NCBI RefSeq assembly: GCF_025398275.1
Contig: NZ_JAODOR010000003.1
Coordinates: 62,001 to 126,000, forward strand
DNA from: Microbacterium memoriense
Lineage (GTDB): Bacteria; Actinomycetota; Actinomycetes; Actinomycetales; Microbacteriaceae
Direction of reading: 5' to 3'
DNA: 64,000 nt
Part shown: one piece after another, positions 18,132 to 26,633 of the stretch
How the letters are laid out: every line of letters begins with the position of its first letter
Position numbering within the stretch: the stretch's first letter is position 1
The notes under the pieces: generated by a model
What the model saw: the letters and a program-made list of their open reading frames with translations, nothing else
Told to the model about the DNA's origin: nothing
Databases searched by the model: none
Made by a program: the position numbers and the translations under genes

Positions 18132-19207
18132 TGGCGCTCCCAGAAGCTCGGGCCGACGGGTTCTTGGAAATCGCTCTGTGCGACGAGGTAGCCCTCGTCA
18201 TCGACCGTGATCGGCAGCTGAGGCAACGCACGCGCCGCCGGGCCGAAGATCACCGCGGCCGAACGCGACACGTCGAACTGCGACTGGTGACACGGGCAGA
18301 GGAGGTGGTGGGTCTGCTGCTCGTACAGGGCGACCGGGCAGCCGACGTGGGTGCAGACCTTCGAGTACGCGACGATGCCGTCGTAGGACCACTCGAGCTT
18401 GTTCTGGTCGGCGGGCAACTGCTCGGGGAGCAGACGCATGAGAAGAACGATCGCTTTCGCCTTCTCTTCGAGATAGCCGTCGTGGTGGCTGAGCTCGGCG
18501 AGAGGTGCGGGGATGACGTGCACAGCGGAGCCGAGGGTCAGGTCGGCGGCACGAATCGGCTCACCACTCGGGTCGTGCGCAAGGCGCATCCCTTCCTTCC
18601 ACATCGTGTGGCTGAGGAGAGCGACGGGGTCGCCAGCGATCGGGTTGCTGGGGCTGTTCTCCGGGGCGAGGCCGCGGAACAGAGTGATGCCCGGCAGGAT
18701 CGACGCGGCCAGCGCGGCGATCAGCGATCCGCGGATCGCGGTGCGGCGTCCGAAACCGGATTCGTCGTTGGCTGCGCGCAGCGCCTCGACGGCACCGTCA
18801 CGCGTCGTGTCGCGGCCGCGGGTCGCGTGGCGGGGTTCGATGAACTCCTTGTCGCTCATGACGGCCTTGGACCAGTGGATCGCACCGATACCGAGGGCCA
18901 GCAAGGCGAGGCCGATGCCGAGACCGATGAAGAGGTTGTTGTGGCGGATGTCGATGATCCGGCCGCTCTCGATGGGGAAGAGCATGTAGGCGGCGACCGC
19001 CCAGATGCTGCCCGCCAGCGAGAGGTAGAACAACGTGTAGACCGTGCGGACAGCGCGCTTCATAGCGGCAGGGTCCTGGTCGGTCACGCGCGCCCGGTGC
19101 GGGGGGAGCCCCGGGTTCTGCACGGGGTCGGGAACCGCGACAGCGAGCCCGGCGGAGGGCTTCCACGAAGCCCTCTCGTGCTCGAGCGCGTCTTCCTCGT
19201 GTGCCAT
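18128..19207 (-). CDS. qcrA: Cytochrome bc1 complex Rieske iron-sulfur subunit
   Basis: 359-residue Rieske protein of the bcc complex. The [2Fe-2S] ligands are in CTHVGCP and, about 20 residues later, CPCHQSQF (residues about 283-309). Three hydrophobic helices in the N-terminal half are the actinobacterial arrangement, with RRTAIRGSL before the third helix, a twin-arginine motif consistent with Tat export of the folded domain. It overlaps qcrB by four bases. It shuttles electrons from menaquinol to QcrC. Confidence 0.96.
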   Translation of the reverse strand: MAHEEDALEHERASWKPSAGLAVAVPDPVQNPGLPPHRARVTDQDPAAMKRAVRTVYTLFYLSLAGSIWAVAAYMLFPIESGRIIDIRHNNLFIGLGIGLALLALGIGAIHWSKAVMSDKEFIEPRHATRGRDTTRDGAVEALRAANDESGFGRRTAIRGSLIAALAASILPGITLFRGLAPENSPSNPIAGDPVALLSHTMWKEGMRLAHDPSGEPIRAADLTLGSAVHVIPAPLAELSHHDGYLEEKAKAIVLLMRLLPEQLPADQNKLEWSYDGIVAYSKVCTHVGCPVALYEQQTHHLLCPCHQSQFDVSRSAAVIFGPAARALPQLPITVDDEGYLVAQSDFQEPVGPSFWERH

Positions 19208-19246
19208 GGTGCTCCTCGCGTTATTTCTCGTCAGTGAAGTTCGTGA

Positions 19247-20047
19247 TCAGTTGGACTTCGCCGTGATCCACACGGTGAGGCCGATGAGGGAACCGATGCC
19301 GAAGATCCAGATGAACAGACCCTCAGACACGGGGCCGAGTGAACCGAGCGAGAACCCGCCGGCCGACTCGTTCTCCTGAAGGAAGATGAGCGACGAGATG
19401 ATGTCGCGCTTCTCCTCGGTCGTGAGTGTCATGTCATTGAACACCGGCATGTTCTGCGGGCCGGTCGCCATCGCGGCGTACATGTGCAGAGCGCTCGTCG
19501 ACGTCAGGGCAGGTGCGTACTTGCCCTCCGTGAGCGCGCCGCCGGCGGCGGCCACGTTGTGACACATCGCACAGTTGATGCGGAAGAGCTCGGCGCCGTT
19601 GGCGACGTCACCCTCGCCGTCGAGGATCTGCTCGTCGGGGAAGGTGGGGCCGGGAGCCACGGACTGCACCCACGCCGCCATCGCGAGGGTCTGCTCCTCG
19701 GTGAACTGCGTCGGCTTCTGCGGGGCCTGCGGTCCCTGTGCCTGCAACGGCATGCGGCCGGTCGACACCTGGAATTCGACGGCGAGCTCGCCGACGCCGT
19801 AGAGGGACGGGCCGTCGGCCGTGCCCTCCATGTCGAGGCCGTGACACGTGGCGCAGTTCGCCTGGAAAAGCTTCTTGCCGTCGTCGGCGGTGAGTGACGA
19901 CGCGACGGTCGTGGGTTCGGTCGCCGCCATCGCGGCGGAGGCGCCGGCGTAGATGCCACCCGTGACGAGCAGGCCGATGCCGATCAGGGCGGCCGCGGCC
20001 CACTTGCTGCGGCGGCCGGACTGACGGCGAGGGGTCTTCGATGCCAT
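19247..20047 (-). CDS. qcrC: Cytochrome bc1 complex diheme cytochrome c subunit
   Basis: 266-residue diheme cytochrome that replaces soluble cytochrome c in actinobacteria and links complex III to CtaC within the supercomplex. Two heme c sites are visible: C65-A-T-C68-H and C159-A-M-C162-H. An N-terminal signal/anchor (about 15-42) and a C-terminal membrane helix (about 243-263) flank the periplasmic part. I prefer the ATG at 20047. A GTG at 20071 overlapping the ctaE stop (GTGA) is possible but has no ribosome binding site; the ATG has GGAG about 12 bases upstream. Confidence 0.93.
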   Translation of the reverse strand: MASKTPRRQSGRRSKWAAAALIGIGLLVTGGIYAGASAAMAATEPTTVASSLTADDGKKLFQANCATCHGLDMEGTADGPSLYGVGELAVEFQVSTGRMPLQAQGPQAPQKPTQFTEEQTLAMAAWVQSVAPGPTFPDEQILDGEGDVANGAELFRINCAMCHNVAAAGGALTEGKYAPALTSTSALHMYAAMATGPQNMPVFNDMTLTTEEKRDIISSLIFLQENESAGGFSLGSLGPVSEGLFIWIFGIGSLIGLTVWITAKSN

Positions 20048-20067
20048 GGAAGTGTTCAGCTCCGCTC

Positions 20068-20703
20068 TCACTTGATGAAGTAGATGACGACGAACAGGAC
20101 GATCCAGACGACATCGACGAAGTGCCAGTAGTAGGAGACGACGATCGAGGACGTCATTTCCTTACGACCGAAGTTCTTGACCGCATAGGCACGGCCGATG
20201 ACGAGGAGGAACGCGATGAGTCCACCGGTGACGTGCAGGGCGTGGAATCCGGTCGTGATATAGAACGCCGACGCATACGAATCAGAGCTGATCGACACGC
20301 CCTCGGCGACCAGGGTGGCGTACTCCCACACCTGGCCGGAGACGAAGATCGCACCCATCACGAAGGACAGGAAGAACCACTCGACCATGCCCCACTGGCG
20401 GAACTGCCACAGTGAACCCTTCCGGTACGGCTGGAAGCGCTCGGCGGCGAACACGCCAGCCTGGGCAGTGAACGAGGACAGGATCAGGATCACCGTGTTC
20501 GTGGCCGCGAACGGCACGTTGAGTTCGCCGGTGCGCTCTGCCCAGAGCTCGGGCGAGGCGTTGCGCAGTGTGAAGTAGATCGCGAAGAGGCCGGCGAAGA
20601 ACATGACTTCACTGCCGAGCCACACGATCGTTCCGACCGCGACCGGGTCCGGTCGCTTCACGGAGCGCAAGGCTTGGGGGTATGTCGCTGAAGTGCTCGT
20701 CAC
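20068..20703 (-). CDS. ctaE: Cytochrome c oxidase subunit III
   Basis: 211-residue five-helix subunit III of the aa3 oxidase. Conserved segments are [35 protein letters not shown] and the C-terminal [17 protein letters not shown] with the lipid-binding WHFVD motif. The GTG at 20703 is chosen because a CATAAT box lies seven bases upstream; frame further upstream overlaps the promoter region. First gene of ctaE-qcrC-qcrA-qcrB, so a subunit of complex IV leads the complex III genes, the standard actinobacterial order. Confidence 0.96.
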   Translation of the reverse strand: MTSTSATYPQALRSVKRPDPVAVGTIVWLGSEVMFFAGLFAIYFTLRNASPELWAERTGELNVPFAATNTVILILSSFTAQAGVFAAERFQPYRKGSLWQFRQWGMVEWFFLSFVMGAIFVSGQVWEYATLVAEGVSISSDSYASAFYITTGFHALHVTGGLIAFLLVIGRAYAVKNFGRKEMTSSIVVSYYWHFVDVVWIVLFVVIYFIK

Positions 20704-20709
20704 CTGTCC

Positions 20710-20715
20710 ATTATG
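20710..20715 (-). promoter_or_regulatory. -10 box of the ctaE-qcrCAB operon (leaderless)
   Basis: CATAAT on the minus strand, one base from the TATAAT consensus. Its last T is seven bases before the ctaE GTG. No clear -35. Confidence 0.6.
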
Positions 20716-20840
20716 GCTGATGTGGGGCAAGGTTTTCGCATCACTGAAGGTGGTTTTGGAACGAATCGTCCCGGCATCCGACTTTCGGAGGGATGAGGAA
20801 GCTCTTTGAACCGGCCGTGAGTTCGCCGTCAGAGTGCCGA

Positions 20841-20846
20841 TAGGAT
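20841..20846 (+). promoter_or_regulatory. -10 box of trpD
   Basis: TAGGAT with its last T nine bases before the trpD ATG at 20855, giving a leaderless or nearly leaderless mRNA. Confidence 0.5.
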
Positions 20847-20854
20847 CGGTCACC

Positions 20855-21916
20855 ATGGCGGAGCTCTACTCGTGGCCCGAGATTCTCACAGCAGTTCTGG
20901 ATCGGCGTGACCTGACCGTCTCTGAATCGACGTGGGCCATGCGCCACGTGATGGCAGGCCAGGCGACCCCATCGCAACTGGCGGGATTCCTCGTCGCCCT
21001 GCGGGCGAAGGGTGAGACGGTCGATGAGATCGTCGGATTCCGCGACGCGATCCTGGAAGCAGCGGTTCCCCTGCCCGTTCCCGCCGAGGTGCTCGACATC
21101 GTCGGTACGGGCGGCGACCGGTTCGGCACGGTGAACATCTCGACGATGTCGGCGATCGTCGCCGCCTCCGCCGGTATTCCGGTCGTCAAGCACGGCAACA
21201 AGGCGGCGAGTTCGGCGTCGGGGTCCTCTGATGTCCTCCGGGCGCTCGGTATCGATCTGACACTGTCGCCCGAGCGCGTCGCGGCGGTGCTCGCCGAGGT
21301 CGGCATCACGTTCGCATTCGCCTCGGCTTTCCACCCCGGCTTTCGGCACGCCGGCCCCACCCGCTCCGAACTCGGCGTGCCGACGGTCTTCAACTTCCTC
21401 GGGCCCCTGTGCAACCCGGCCCGCGCCGAAGCGAATGCCGTCGGTGTCGCGAATCTGGACCGTGTCCCCTTGATTACGGGCGTCTTCCAAACACGCGGTG
21501 CCACGGCGCTCGTGTTCCGGGGCGACGACGGCCTCGATGAGCTCACCACGACCGGCCACAGCCGCGTGTGGGAAATCAGTCGTGGTGACATCCATGAGCA
21601 CGATCTCGACCCGCGCGACCTGGGGATCCCGCTTGCGCAGATCGACGACCTGCTCGGCGGCGACGCGGAGCACAATGCCGCCGTCGTGCACCGCGTGTTG
21701 GCGGGGGAGACGGGTCCGGTGCGCGACATCGTGCTTCTCAACACCGCCGCCGGCATCGTCGCGTACGACCTGTTCCGTGACGCGACGCAGGTGCAGCGCC
21801 CGATCGTGGAGCGGCTGAGCGACGCTGTCGCCCGTGCCGCCGAGGCGATCGACTCCGGCGCTTCCGCCGCAAAGCTGGCGGCGTGGGTCGAGGCGACCGC
21901 GACCGCCTCGGCGTGA
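20855..21916 (+). CDS. trpD: Anthranilate phosphoribosyltransferase
   Basis: 353-residue enzyme of tryptophan synthesis transferring phosphoribosyl from PRPP to anthranilate. Motifs are [17 protein letters not shown] (PRPP binding), [21 protein letters not shown] and [11 protein letters not shown]. The ATG at 20855 is chosen over an in-frame codon at 20834 because of the -10 spacing and because [11 protein letters not shown] aligns with the family N-terminus. It stands alone, away from other trp genes, divergent from the respiratory operon. Confidence 0.96.
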   Translation: MAELYSWPEILTAVLDRRDLTVSESTWAMRHVMAGQATPSQLAGFLVALRAKGETVDEIVGFRDAILEAAVPLPVPAEVLDIVGTGGDRFGTVNISTMSAIVAASAGIPVVKHGNKAASSASGSSDVLRALGIDLTLSPERVAAVLAEVGITFAFASAFHPGFRHAGPTRSELGVPTVFNFLGPLCNPARAEANAVGVANLDRVPLITGVFQTRGATALVFRGDDGLDELTTTGHSRVWEISRGDIHEHDLDPRDLGIPLAQIDDLLGGDAEHNAAVVHRVLAGETGPVRDIVLLNTAAGIVAYDLFRDATQVQRPIVERLSDAVARAAEAIDSGASAAKLAAWVEATATASA

Positions 21917-22018
21917 GCGGCCCCCTCGTGGCCTTTCTCCGGCGATAAGTCTGGTGAGCGTGGCCTCGTCGGCGCTACGGTGAGTACACACATCACGGCC
22001 CCTGAGAGAGGAACCGCC

Positions 22019-22510
22019 ATGTCAGAACAGGTTGTGACGGCAGACACCGTCGAGCCGCCCCAGAAGAAGGTCGGCATCGTCAAGCTTGCCGGTATCCTCG
22101 GCATTCTCGGTGGCATCGCACTGATCGTCGTCGGGATCGTGGTCTGGGTGATCGTCTCGTCGCAGCTGCGAGCCGAGAACATCACGATCCCCGATGACGC
22201 GATGGCGTTCCAAGGCCAGACGGTCGCCGGTCCCTTGACCGCGTACGTCCAAGCCGACATCATCCAGCACCACGCGCTCGGTGCGTCGGGTGGCAAGACG
22301 TATGCCGAGCTCGCACAGGACGATCCGGTGCGCGCCACGATGATGAACGCGTCATTCCTCCGCGCATCGCTGTTCACGTCGGTCGTCTCGTTCGGTGTCG
22401 CCGCCTTCGCGATGGGAGTCGGCATCCTGTCGATCTTGTTCGGGTTGGCACTCAACCGGCTGGCGTCGGTGCCGGTCGTCGTCCGACGGTCGACGGTCAC
22501 CCCCTCCTGA
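22019..22510 (+). CDS. Small two-TM membrane protein of unknown function
   Basis: 163 residues: a short polar N-terminus, a strong membrane helix (about 19-48), an extracytoplasmic loop of about 65 residues (ENITIPDDAMAFQG onward) and a second helix (about 116-148). Similar actinobacterial proteins are often labelled 'aromatic ring-opening dioxygenase LigA', which nothing in this sequence supports. ATG start with GAGAGAGG about 10 bases upstream. A terminator hairpin follows at once. No function can be assigned. Confidence 0.8.
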   Translation: MSEQVVTADTVEPPQKKVGIVKLAGILGILGGIALIVVGIVVWVIVSSQLRAENITIPDDAMAFQGQTVAGPLTAYVQADIIQHHALGASGGKTYAELAQDDPVRATMMNASFLRASLFTSVVSFGVAAFAMGVGILSILFGLALNRLASVPVVVRRSTVTPS

Positions 22511-22519
22511 TCAGACGGA

Positions 22520-22548
22520 ACGGGCTCGCGCTTCGGTGCGGGCCCGTT
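22520..22548 (+). terminator. Intrinsic terminator
   Basis: Ten-base stem ACGGGCTCGC (22520-22529) with GCGGGCCCGT (22538-22547), one G-U pair, loop GCTTCGGT, followed by TT. It ends only 14 bases before the next gene's ATG, so some readthrough may be needed to express that gene. Confidence 0.8.
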
Positions 22549-22561
22549 TCGCGTACCCGCC

Positions 22562-23554
22562 ATGGAACCCGCAGACGCGCTGGACGAGATCGCTTCGCTC
22601 CTCGAGCGCGAGCGCGCCTCGCGCTATAAGTCGAAGGCGTTCCGCGCGGCATCGGCGGCGATCGCCGGGCTGTCCGCAGCGCAACTCGATGACGTCGCGA
22701 GCCTGCGTCGGCGCCCCGGGCTCGGCGAGTCCACGGTGCGCGTCATCGTCCAGGCGCGCGAGGGAGCCATTCCCGACTACCTCGCCGAGTTACGTGCGCT
22801 ACACGGACCGCCCACGTCGGCGCTGCGGTCACTGCTCCGCGGTGACCTGCACGCGCACTCGGACTGGTCGGACGGGCTGACATCGATCGACCTCATGGTC
22901 GATGCGGCGCGCGCGCTCGGTCATGAGTATCTCGCGCTCACCGATCATTCCCCGCGGTTGCGCGTCGCGCACGGACTGTCGGCAGAGCGCCTGCGCGAGC
23001 AGATGGGCGTCGTCGCAGGGTTCAGCAGTCGGGGGTTCACGCTGCTCAGCGGCATCGAGGTCGACATCCTCGACGATGGCGACCTCGACCAGGATCCGGA
23101 GCTCCTCGGCGCACTCGACATCGTCGTGGCATCGGCGCATTCGAAGCTCCGCATGGAGAAGAGGGCCATGACCCGTCGCCTCATCGCTGCGGTGCGTGAC
23201 CCACGCACTGATGTCCTGGGACACGTCACCGGGCGCTTGATCGCCGGATCACGCGGGCTGCGCCCCGAGTCGGAGTTCGACGCGGCCGCGGTCTTCGCGG
23301 CGTGCGCAGAGCGCGGTGTCGCGGTCGAGATCAACTCCCGTCCGGAACGCGAAGACCCACCCGACGAGCTGATCGCCGTGGCGCTCGACGCGGGCTGCCT
23401 CTTCTCGATCGCCTCCGACGCGCATGCGCCAGGACAGCTCGCCCTCCTCGCCGAGGGCGCGGCACGCGCGGAAGCGGCCGGCATCCCTCCCGAACGTGTG
23501 GTGACGACGTGGTCGCTGGATCGGCTGCGGGAATGGGCCGCGCGGCCGCGCTGA
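22562..23554 (+). CDS. HhH-PHP phosphoesterase (PolX-like without polymerase domain)
   Basis: 330 residues. The N-terminal 90 resemble the 8-kDa/helix-hairpin-helix region of family X polymerases (ALDEIASLLERERASRYKSKAFR, then RPGLGESTVRVI). A PHP metal domain follows with HAH at H97/H99 in GDLHAHSDWSDG, TDHS at D128/H129, the ASAHSKL histidine and the ASDAHAPGQ aspartate-histidine. The nucleotidyltransferase palm of PolX is absent, so it is probably a DNA-end phosphoesterase or exonuclease rather than a polymerase. Histidinol phosphatase is an alternative PHP function, but the HhH module argues against it. Confidence 0.85.
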   Translation: MEPADALDEIASLLERERASRYKSKAFRAASAAIAGLSAAQLDDVASLRRRPGLGESTVRVIVQAREGAIPDYLAELRALHGPPTSALRSLLRGDLHAHSDWSDGLTSIDLMVDAARALGHEYLALTDHSPRLRVAHGLSAERLREQMGVVAGFSSRGFTLLSGIEVDILDDGDLDQDPELLGALDIVVASAHSKLRMEKRAMTRRLIAAVRDPRTDVLGHVTGRLIAGSRGLRPESEFDAAAVFAACAERGVAVEINSRPEREDPPDELIAVALDAGCLFSIASDAHAPGQLALLAEGAARAEAAGIPPERVVTTWSLDRLREWAARPR

Positions 23555-23581
23555 GGGCATGGCGAACCCATCTCGTTCCAC

Positions 23582-23855
23582 ATTTTGGGTCTGGTGTGGT
23601 CGCTGCGTCGCCCGCGGGGCGGCCACAGAGGACCCAAATCCTCGGGGCCGGGGCCGGGGTCCGGGGTGTGGGGTGGTCGCCGCACGGCGGGCGGAGTGCC
23701 TACCGGGAAAACCCTGGGCGCTGGTTTCGGGTCTCGTGTCGTCGCCTGAGCCCTCTAGGGCGGCCACATGGGACCCAAATATGCTGGCGTCGAGAATTTG
23801 GGGTCTGGTGTGGTCACTCTGGGGCTCGCGGGGCGGCGACAGGGGGCCCGAAACC
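23582..23855. repeat. Array of four imperfect hairpin repeats
   Basis: The 340 bases between two genes hold four related units of about 58-60 bases: 23582-23639, about 23655-23713 (degenerate), 23723-23780 and 23796-23855. In each, a left arm like TTTGGGTCTGGTGTGGTC is followed by about 20 variable bases and a right arm like GGCGGCCACA-NN-GGACCCAAA, the imperfect reverse complement. Units 1 and 3 are both 58 bases. Units alternate between ATTTGGG-type and GGTTTCGGG-type ends. I see no plausible gene here despite long open frames on both strands. Confidence 0.8.
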
Positions 23856-23894
23856 TTGGGGGATGCGGGTGGGGATCAGGTCGGGTGCGGAGGC

Positions 23895-24818
23895 TTAGAC
23901 GCGCGCAGCGATCGCCGCGACGGCGCGGTCGAGCGAGGAGCCAAGGTTCCACGCGGCGCTGAGGATCGCCACTTCCGCGGAATCCGCGGCGCGGAGGCGG
24001 CCATCGGCGTCCGGCAGGTCCAGGGTTCGGACAACTTCGACGACTGTCGGTGCCACGTCGAGGTAGTCGGCGGACGCCTGCAGTTTGGCGCGGATGCCGG
24101 CCGTCATCCCCTCGCCCCGCTCGGCGGCGGCGCGGATGCCGGCCAGGTCGCCGTGCGCGGCGAGAAGCGTCGCTGCGGTCTTCTCGCCGATGCCGGCGAC
24201 CCCCGGGAGTCCGTCGGACGCGTCGCCGCGAAGAACCGCGAAGTCGGCGTACTGACCGGGGAACACGCGGTACTTCGTGACGACGGCGGCTTCGTCCAGG
24301 ACCTCGAGGTTGCTCATGCCGCGCCCGGTATAGATGACGCGCACGCCGCGCGCGTCGTCGACGAGCTGAAACAGATCGCGATCGCCGGTGACGACATCGA
24401 CCGCCATCGTCGCCTGCGTCGCGAGGCTGCCGATGACGTCGTCGGCTTCGTGCGCGGCGATTCCGACGATCGGGATGCCGAGGACTCCGAGCTCTTCGCG
24501 GATCACCGGAATCTGGACTTCGAGCGGATCCGGCACCACTTCGACGTCGGGACCCACCTCCACTTCGGCGGCGACGCGATGCGTTTTGTAGCTGGGGATG
24601 AGGTCAACCCGCCATTGCGGTCGCCAGTCGTCGTCCCAGCAGGCGATGAGGTGCGTCGGCTCGTACGTCGTGACGAGCTTGGCGATCATGTCGAGGAGGC
24701 CACGTGCCGCGTTCACGGGCCGACCGTCGGGGGAGCGCACCGTGTCGGGCACGCCGTAGAACGCGCGGAAGTAGAGACTCGCAGTGTCGAGCAGCATCAG
24801 TCGGTCGGCCACGTGCAC
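23895..24818 (-). CDS. 5'-3' exonuclease (FEN-like)
   Basis: 307-residue stand-alone homologue of the DNA polymerase I N-terminal 5' nuclease domain, acting on flaps or RNA primers. Metal-binding acidic clusters are seen in LMLLDTASLYFRAFYG, CWDDDWRPQWR, HEADDVIGSLA and VTGDRDLFQLV. The helix-3-turn-helix DNA-binding motif is GDASDGLPGVAGIGEKTAA. GTG start at 24818; a second GTG at 24812 (VADRLML) lies seven bases after a CAGGAT hexamer and could be the real leaderless start. The hairpin array lies at its 3' end. Confidence 0.93.
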   Translation of the reverse strand: MHVADRLMLLDTASLYFRAFYGVPDTVRSPDGRPVNAARGLLDMIAKLVTTYEPTHLIACWDDDWRPQWRVDLIPSYKTHRVAAEVEVGPDVEVVPDPLEVQIPVIREELGVLGIPIVGIAAHEADDVIGSLATQATMAVDVVTGDRDLFQLVDDARGVRVIYTGRGMSNLEVLDEAAVVTKYRVFPGQYADFAVLRGDASDGLPGVAGIGEKTAATLLAAHGDLAGIRAAAERGEGMTAGIRAKLQASADYLDVAPTVVEVVRTLDLPDADGRLRAADSAEVAILSAAWNLGSSLDRAVAAIAARV

Positions 24819-24842
24819 ATCCTGCCACGCGCCACCGACTCT

Positions 24843-25610
24843 TCAGCAGCCGGGGCCACGGGGGTTCTCGAGGCACGTCAAATCGACGAGCGCGGTGCGC
24901 ACCTCGACGATCTCGATCGCCGCGGAGGGAGTACGCACCTCGAGCAGGCCTGGCACCGCCACGTCCCCACTGCCGAAGTCGACGGTCGCGGAGTACTGGA
25001 CGATCGCGGACGCGCCGTACGTGCCGCGCGCGCCGTAGGCATGACTGGTCGCGGTCGCGCTGAACTGCGCCTGGCCGAGCGCGGCCCAACTGCGGCCGCC
25101 GGTCGCCGATGTGCGCGAGGTGCCGTCGCCGTGGACGAACACGAAGGATGCGGGCACGAACCGCACGGTCACCGGCAGATCGAACAAGGTGCCGGTCGCC
25201 GTGTGCGACGTCGCCGCGACGACGAAGTTCATCGGCATCCCGACGATGCCCACGCCGTCCGGCTCATCGGCGAGGATCGATGCCGCCGGTGCGAAGGATG
25301 CGACGTCGGCCAGGGTCGGGCGCAGCACGACGATCGAATAGCACCGCGGGTCCCGCGGATCGACCACGCAGTCCGGTCCGGGCGGAGCCGGAGCGGCGGG
25401 ACCGCCGGGCGAGCGCGGGCCGGCGTCGGGATCGGAACCGTCGTTTCGCCCGCCCCCGGTCGAGCCGCTCCCGGGCTGTATGGCGCCGATATCGACCGTT
25501 GATCCGGAGTTCGAGATCGTGCAGAGCCCTGCAGATGCCAGGGCTGGGGCGCAATCACGAAGCTCAGCACTGACACTCATTATGGTTGCGAGTACGAATA
25601 TCTCTAGCAC
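24843..25610 (-). CDS. Secreted PKD-like protein, translationally coupled to upstream lipoprotein
   Basis: 255 residues if started at the GTG at 25610, which overlaps the stop codon of the lipoprotein gene. The N-terminus LEIFVLATIMSVSA is a weak signal sequence; a Gly/Pro/Asp-rich linker (about 40-75) follows. The body has FVFVHGDGTS, then SHAYGARGTYGASAIVQY, like the conserved core and last strand of PKD domains. Four or more cysteines may form disulfides. The C-terminus ends LENPRGPGC. Codon use is more AT-rich near the start than in neighbours. Function unknown; likely surface-exposed. Start uncertain. Confidence 0.7.
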   Translation of the reverse strand: MLEIFVLATIMSVSAELRDCAPALASAGLCTISNSGSTVDIGAIQPGSGSTGGGRNDGSDPDAGPRSPGGPAAPAPPGPDCVVDPRDPRCYSIVVLRPTLADVASFAPAASILADEPDGVGIVGMPMNFVVAATSHTATGTLFDLPVTVRFVPASFVFVHGDGTSRTSATGGRSWAALGQAQFSATATSHAYGARGTYGASAIVQYSATVDFGSGDVAVPGLLEVRTPSAAIEIVEVRTALVDLTCLENPRGPGC

Positions 25611-26122
25611 TGCGACCCGCTCGTGGTGCTTTCGACTATCAGCGCTGAGGGGATAGCCCAGATCACTTTGATTTCTAGTCCGACCACGCTGGCTCGGTCG
25701 GATGGGGTCTTGTCCTCGCCCGCCTCGTTCACTACCCGAGAAGCGGTGCTGTCCAGGCACACTAGAACCTCTGCTTGAGTGTCAGACGCGTCCGAAAATG
25801 ATATTGACTTGACTCGACTTGGCCCCTCAATACGCAGGCCCATCTCAGCGAGCCTCCGGTCGCCGTCCAGATCAACTTCCAACGCGCGCCCCGTCAAAAA
25901 CCAGGTTGGGTCCGGTTCTGAAGCAGGGTCTTCCCGCCGTGCGTTGACCGCATCGACGTAGGCGCGATACGTGGCCTCGGCGGCGGCGAAGGCTTCCTCC
26001 TCGGAGGCGAAACCGGTGGGGGAGGGCGTCGAAGCCGGCTCGGGCGCGCACCCGGTCGCGAGCAGCACGGCGACGACAGCGGCGAACGCCGCACTCGCGA
26101 TCTGCCGCATCCGATCCGCCAT
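25604..26122 (-). CDS. Putative lipoprotein
   Basis: 172 residues with a lipoprotein signal: hydrophobic stretch to LLATGC, lipid on C25. A Ser/Pro spacer follows, then a helical segment (EEEAFAAAEATYRAYVDAVNARR) and a small alpha+beta domain resembling the NTF2-like lipoproteins of actinobacteria, which is an inference from pattern only. It ends SQC with its stop overlapping the start of the PKD-like gene. ATG leaderless. The last third has unusually low GC for this window, suggesting acquisition or fast drift. Confidence 0.75.
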   Translation of the reverse strand: MADRMRQIASAAFAAVVAVLLATGCAPEPASTPSPTGFASEEEAFAAAEATYRAYVDAVNARREDPASEPDPTWFLTGRALEVDLDGDRRLAEMGLRIEGPSRVKSISFSDASDTQAEVLVCLDSTASRVVNEAGEDKTPSDRASVVGLEIKVIWAIPSALIVESTTSGSQC

Positions 26123-26128
26123 GTGCCT

Positions 26129-26134
26129 ACGCTA
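26129..26134 (-). promoter_or_regulatory. -10 box of the lipoprotein/PKD pair (leaderless)
   Basis: TAGCGT on the minus strand, with its last T seven bases before the ATG at 26122. Confidence 0.55.
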
Positions 26135-26180
26135 GCCAGTGGCCCCGTTCCGGGCACCGGATTATCCACAAGGAGACGGC

Positions 26181-26600
26181 ATGTCGTTCGGTTCCGCCGC
26201 AGCGCGCCGAGGTCGTCGCCCGCCACCGGCCGTCCCGTGTCCGTGCGGGAGCGGCCACACCTTCTCCGCGTGCTGCGGACCCGTGCTGGAGGGTGCTTCG
26301 GCCCCCTCACCCGAAGCGTTGATGCGGTCGCGGTTCACGGCATTCGCGCTCGGGGATCTCGCGCACCTGCAGAGTTCCTGGCATCCGACTACCCGGCCCC
26401 AATCACTTGCGCTCGACGACGCGTCGGAATGGCGCCGGCTCGACGTCATCCGTACGCACCAGGAGGGCACGCGCGGCACGGTGGAGTTCCGGGCGCACTG
26501 GCGCGATCCGGCCTCCGGAGCCACCGGCGAGTTGCACGAGGTGAGCCGTTTCCGGCAGTTCAGTGGTCGCTGGTTCTACGTCGACGGCGAGATCGAGTAG
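26181..26600 (+). CDS. YchJ-family (UPF0225) SEC-C motif protein
   Basis: 139 residues. The N-terminal SEC-C-like zinc motif is CPCGSGHTFSACCGP (C20, C22, C31, C32). The remaining NTF2-like body contains MRSRFTAFALGD and ends RFSGRWFYVDGE, both characteristic of YchJ/UPF0225. Function unknown. The ATG at 26181 is chosen for the AAGGAG ribosome binding site about six bases upstream. Confidence 0.88.
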   Translation: MSFGSAAARRGRRPPPAVPCPCGSGHTFSACCGPVLEGASAPSPEALMRSRFTAFALGDLAHLQSSWHPTTRPQSLALDDASEWRRLDVIRTHQEGTRGTVEFRAHWRDPASGATGELHEVSRFRQFSGRWFYVDGEIE

Positions 26601-26627
26601 GGAACTGCAGGGGACGGGCCGTTCTGA

Positions 26628-26633
26628 TAGCCT
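26628..26633 (+). promoter_or_regulatory. -10 box of rpsA with a long leader
   Basis: TAGCCT about 153 bases before the rpsA ATG, implying a 5' leader of about 145 bases. Within it, CATCCG (26707-26712) and CGGATG (26725-26730) form a hairpin. An autoregulatory site is possible but not shown. Confidence 0.45.

Noticed and set aside
22019-22510. Aromatic ring-opening dioxygenase LigA
   Set aside because: Common label for such proteins, but the sequence is a two-helix membrane protein with no LigA motif.
23582-23855. CRISPR array
   Set aside because: Units are palindromic over their whole length, only four and partly degenerate, and there are no constant-length unrelated spacers or cas genes.
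23559-25502. Plus-strand open frame through the hairpin array, the exonuclease and the PKD-like gene
   Set aside because: No motif, biased composition, and antisense to two supported genes; frames inside the array follow from its repeats.
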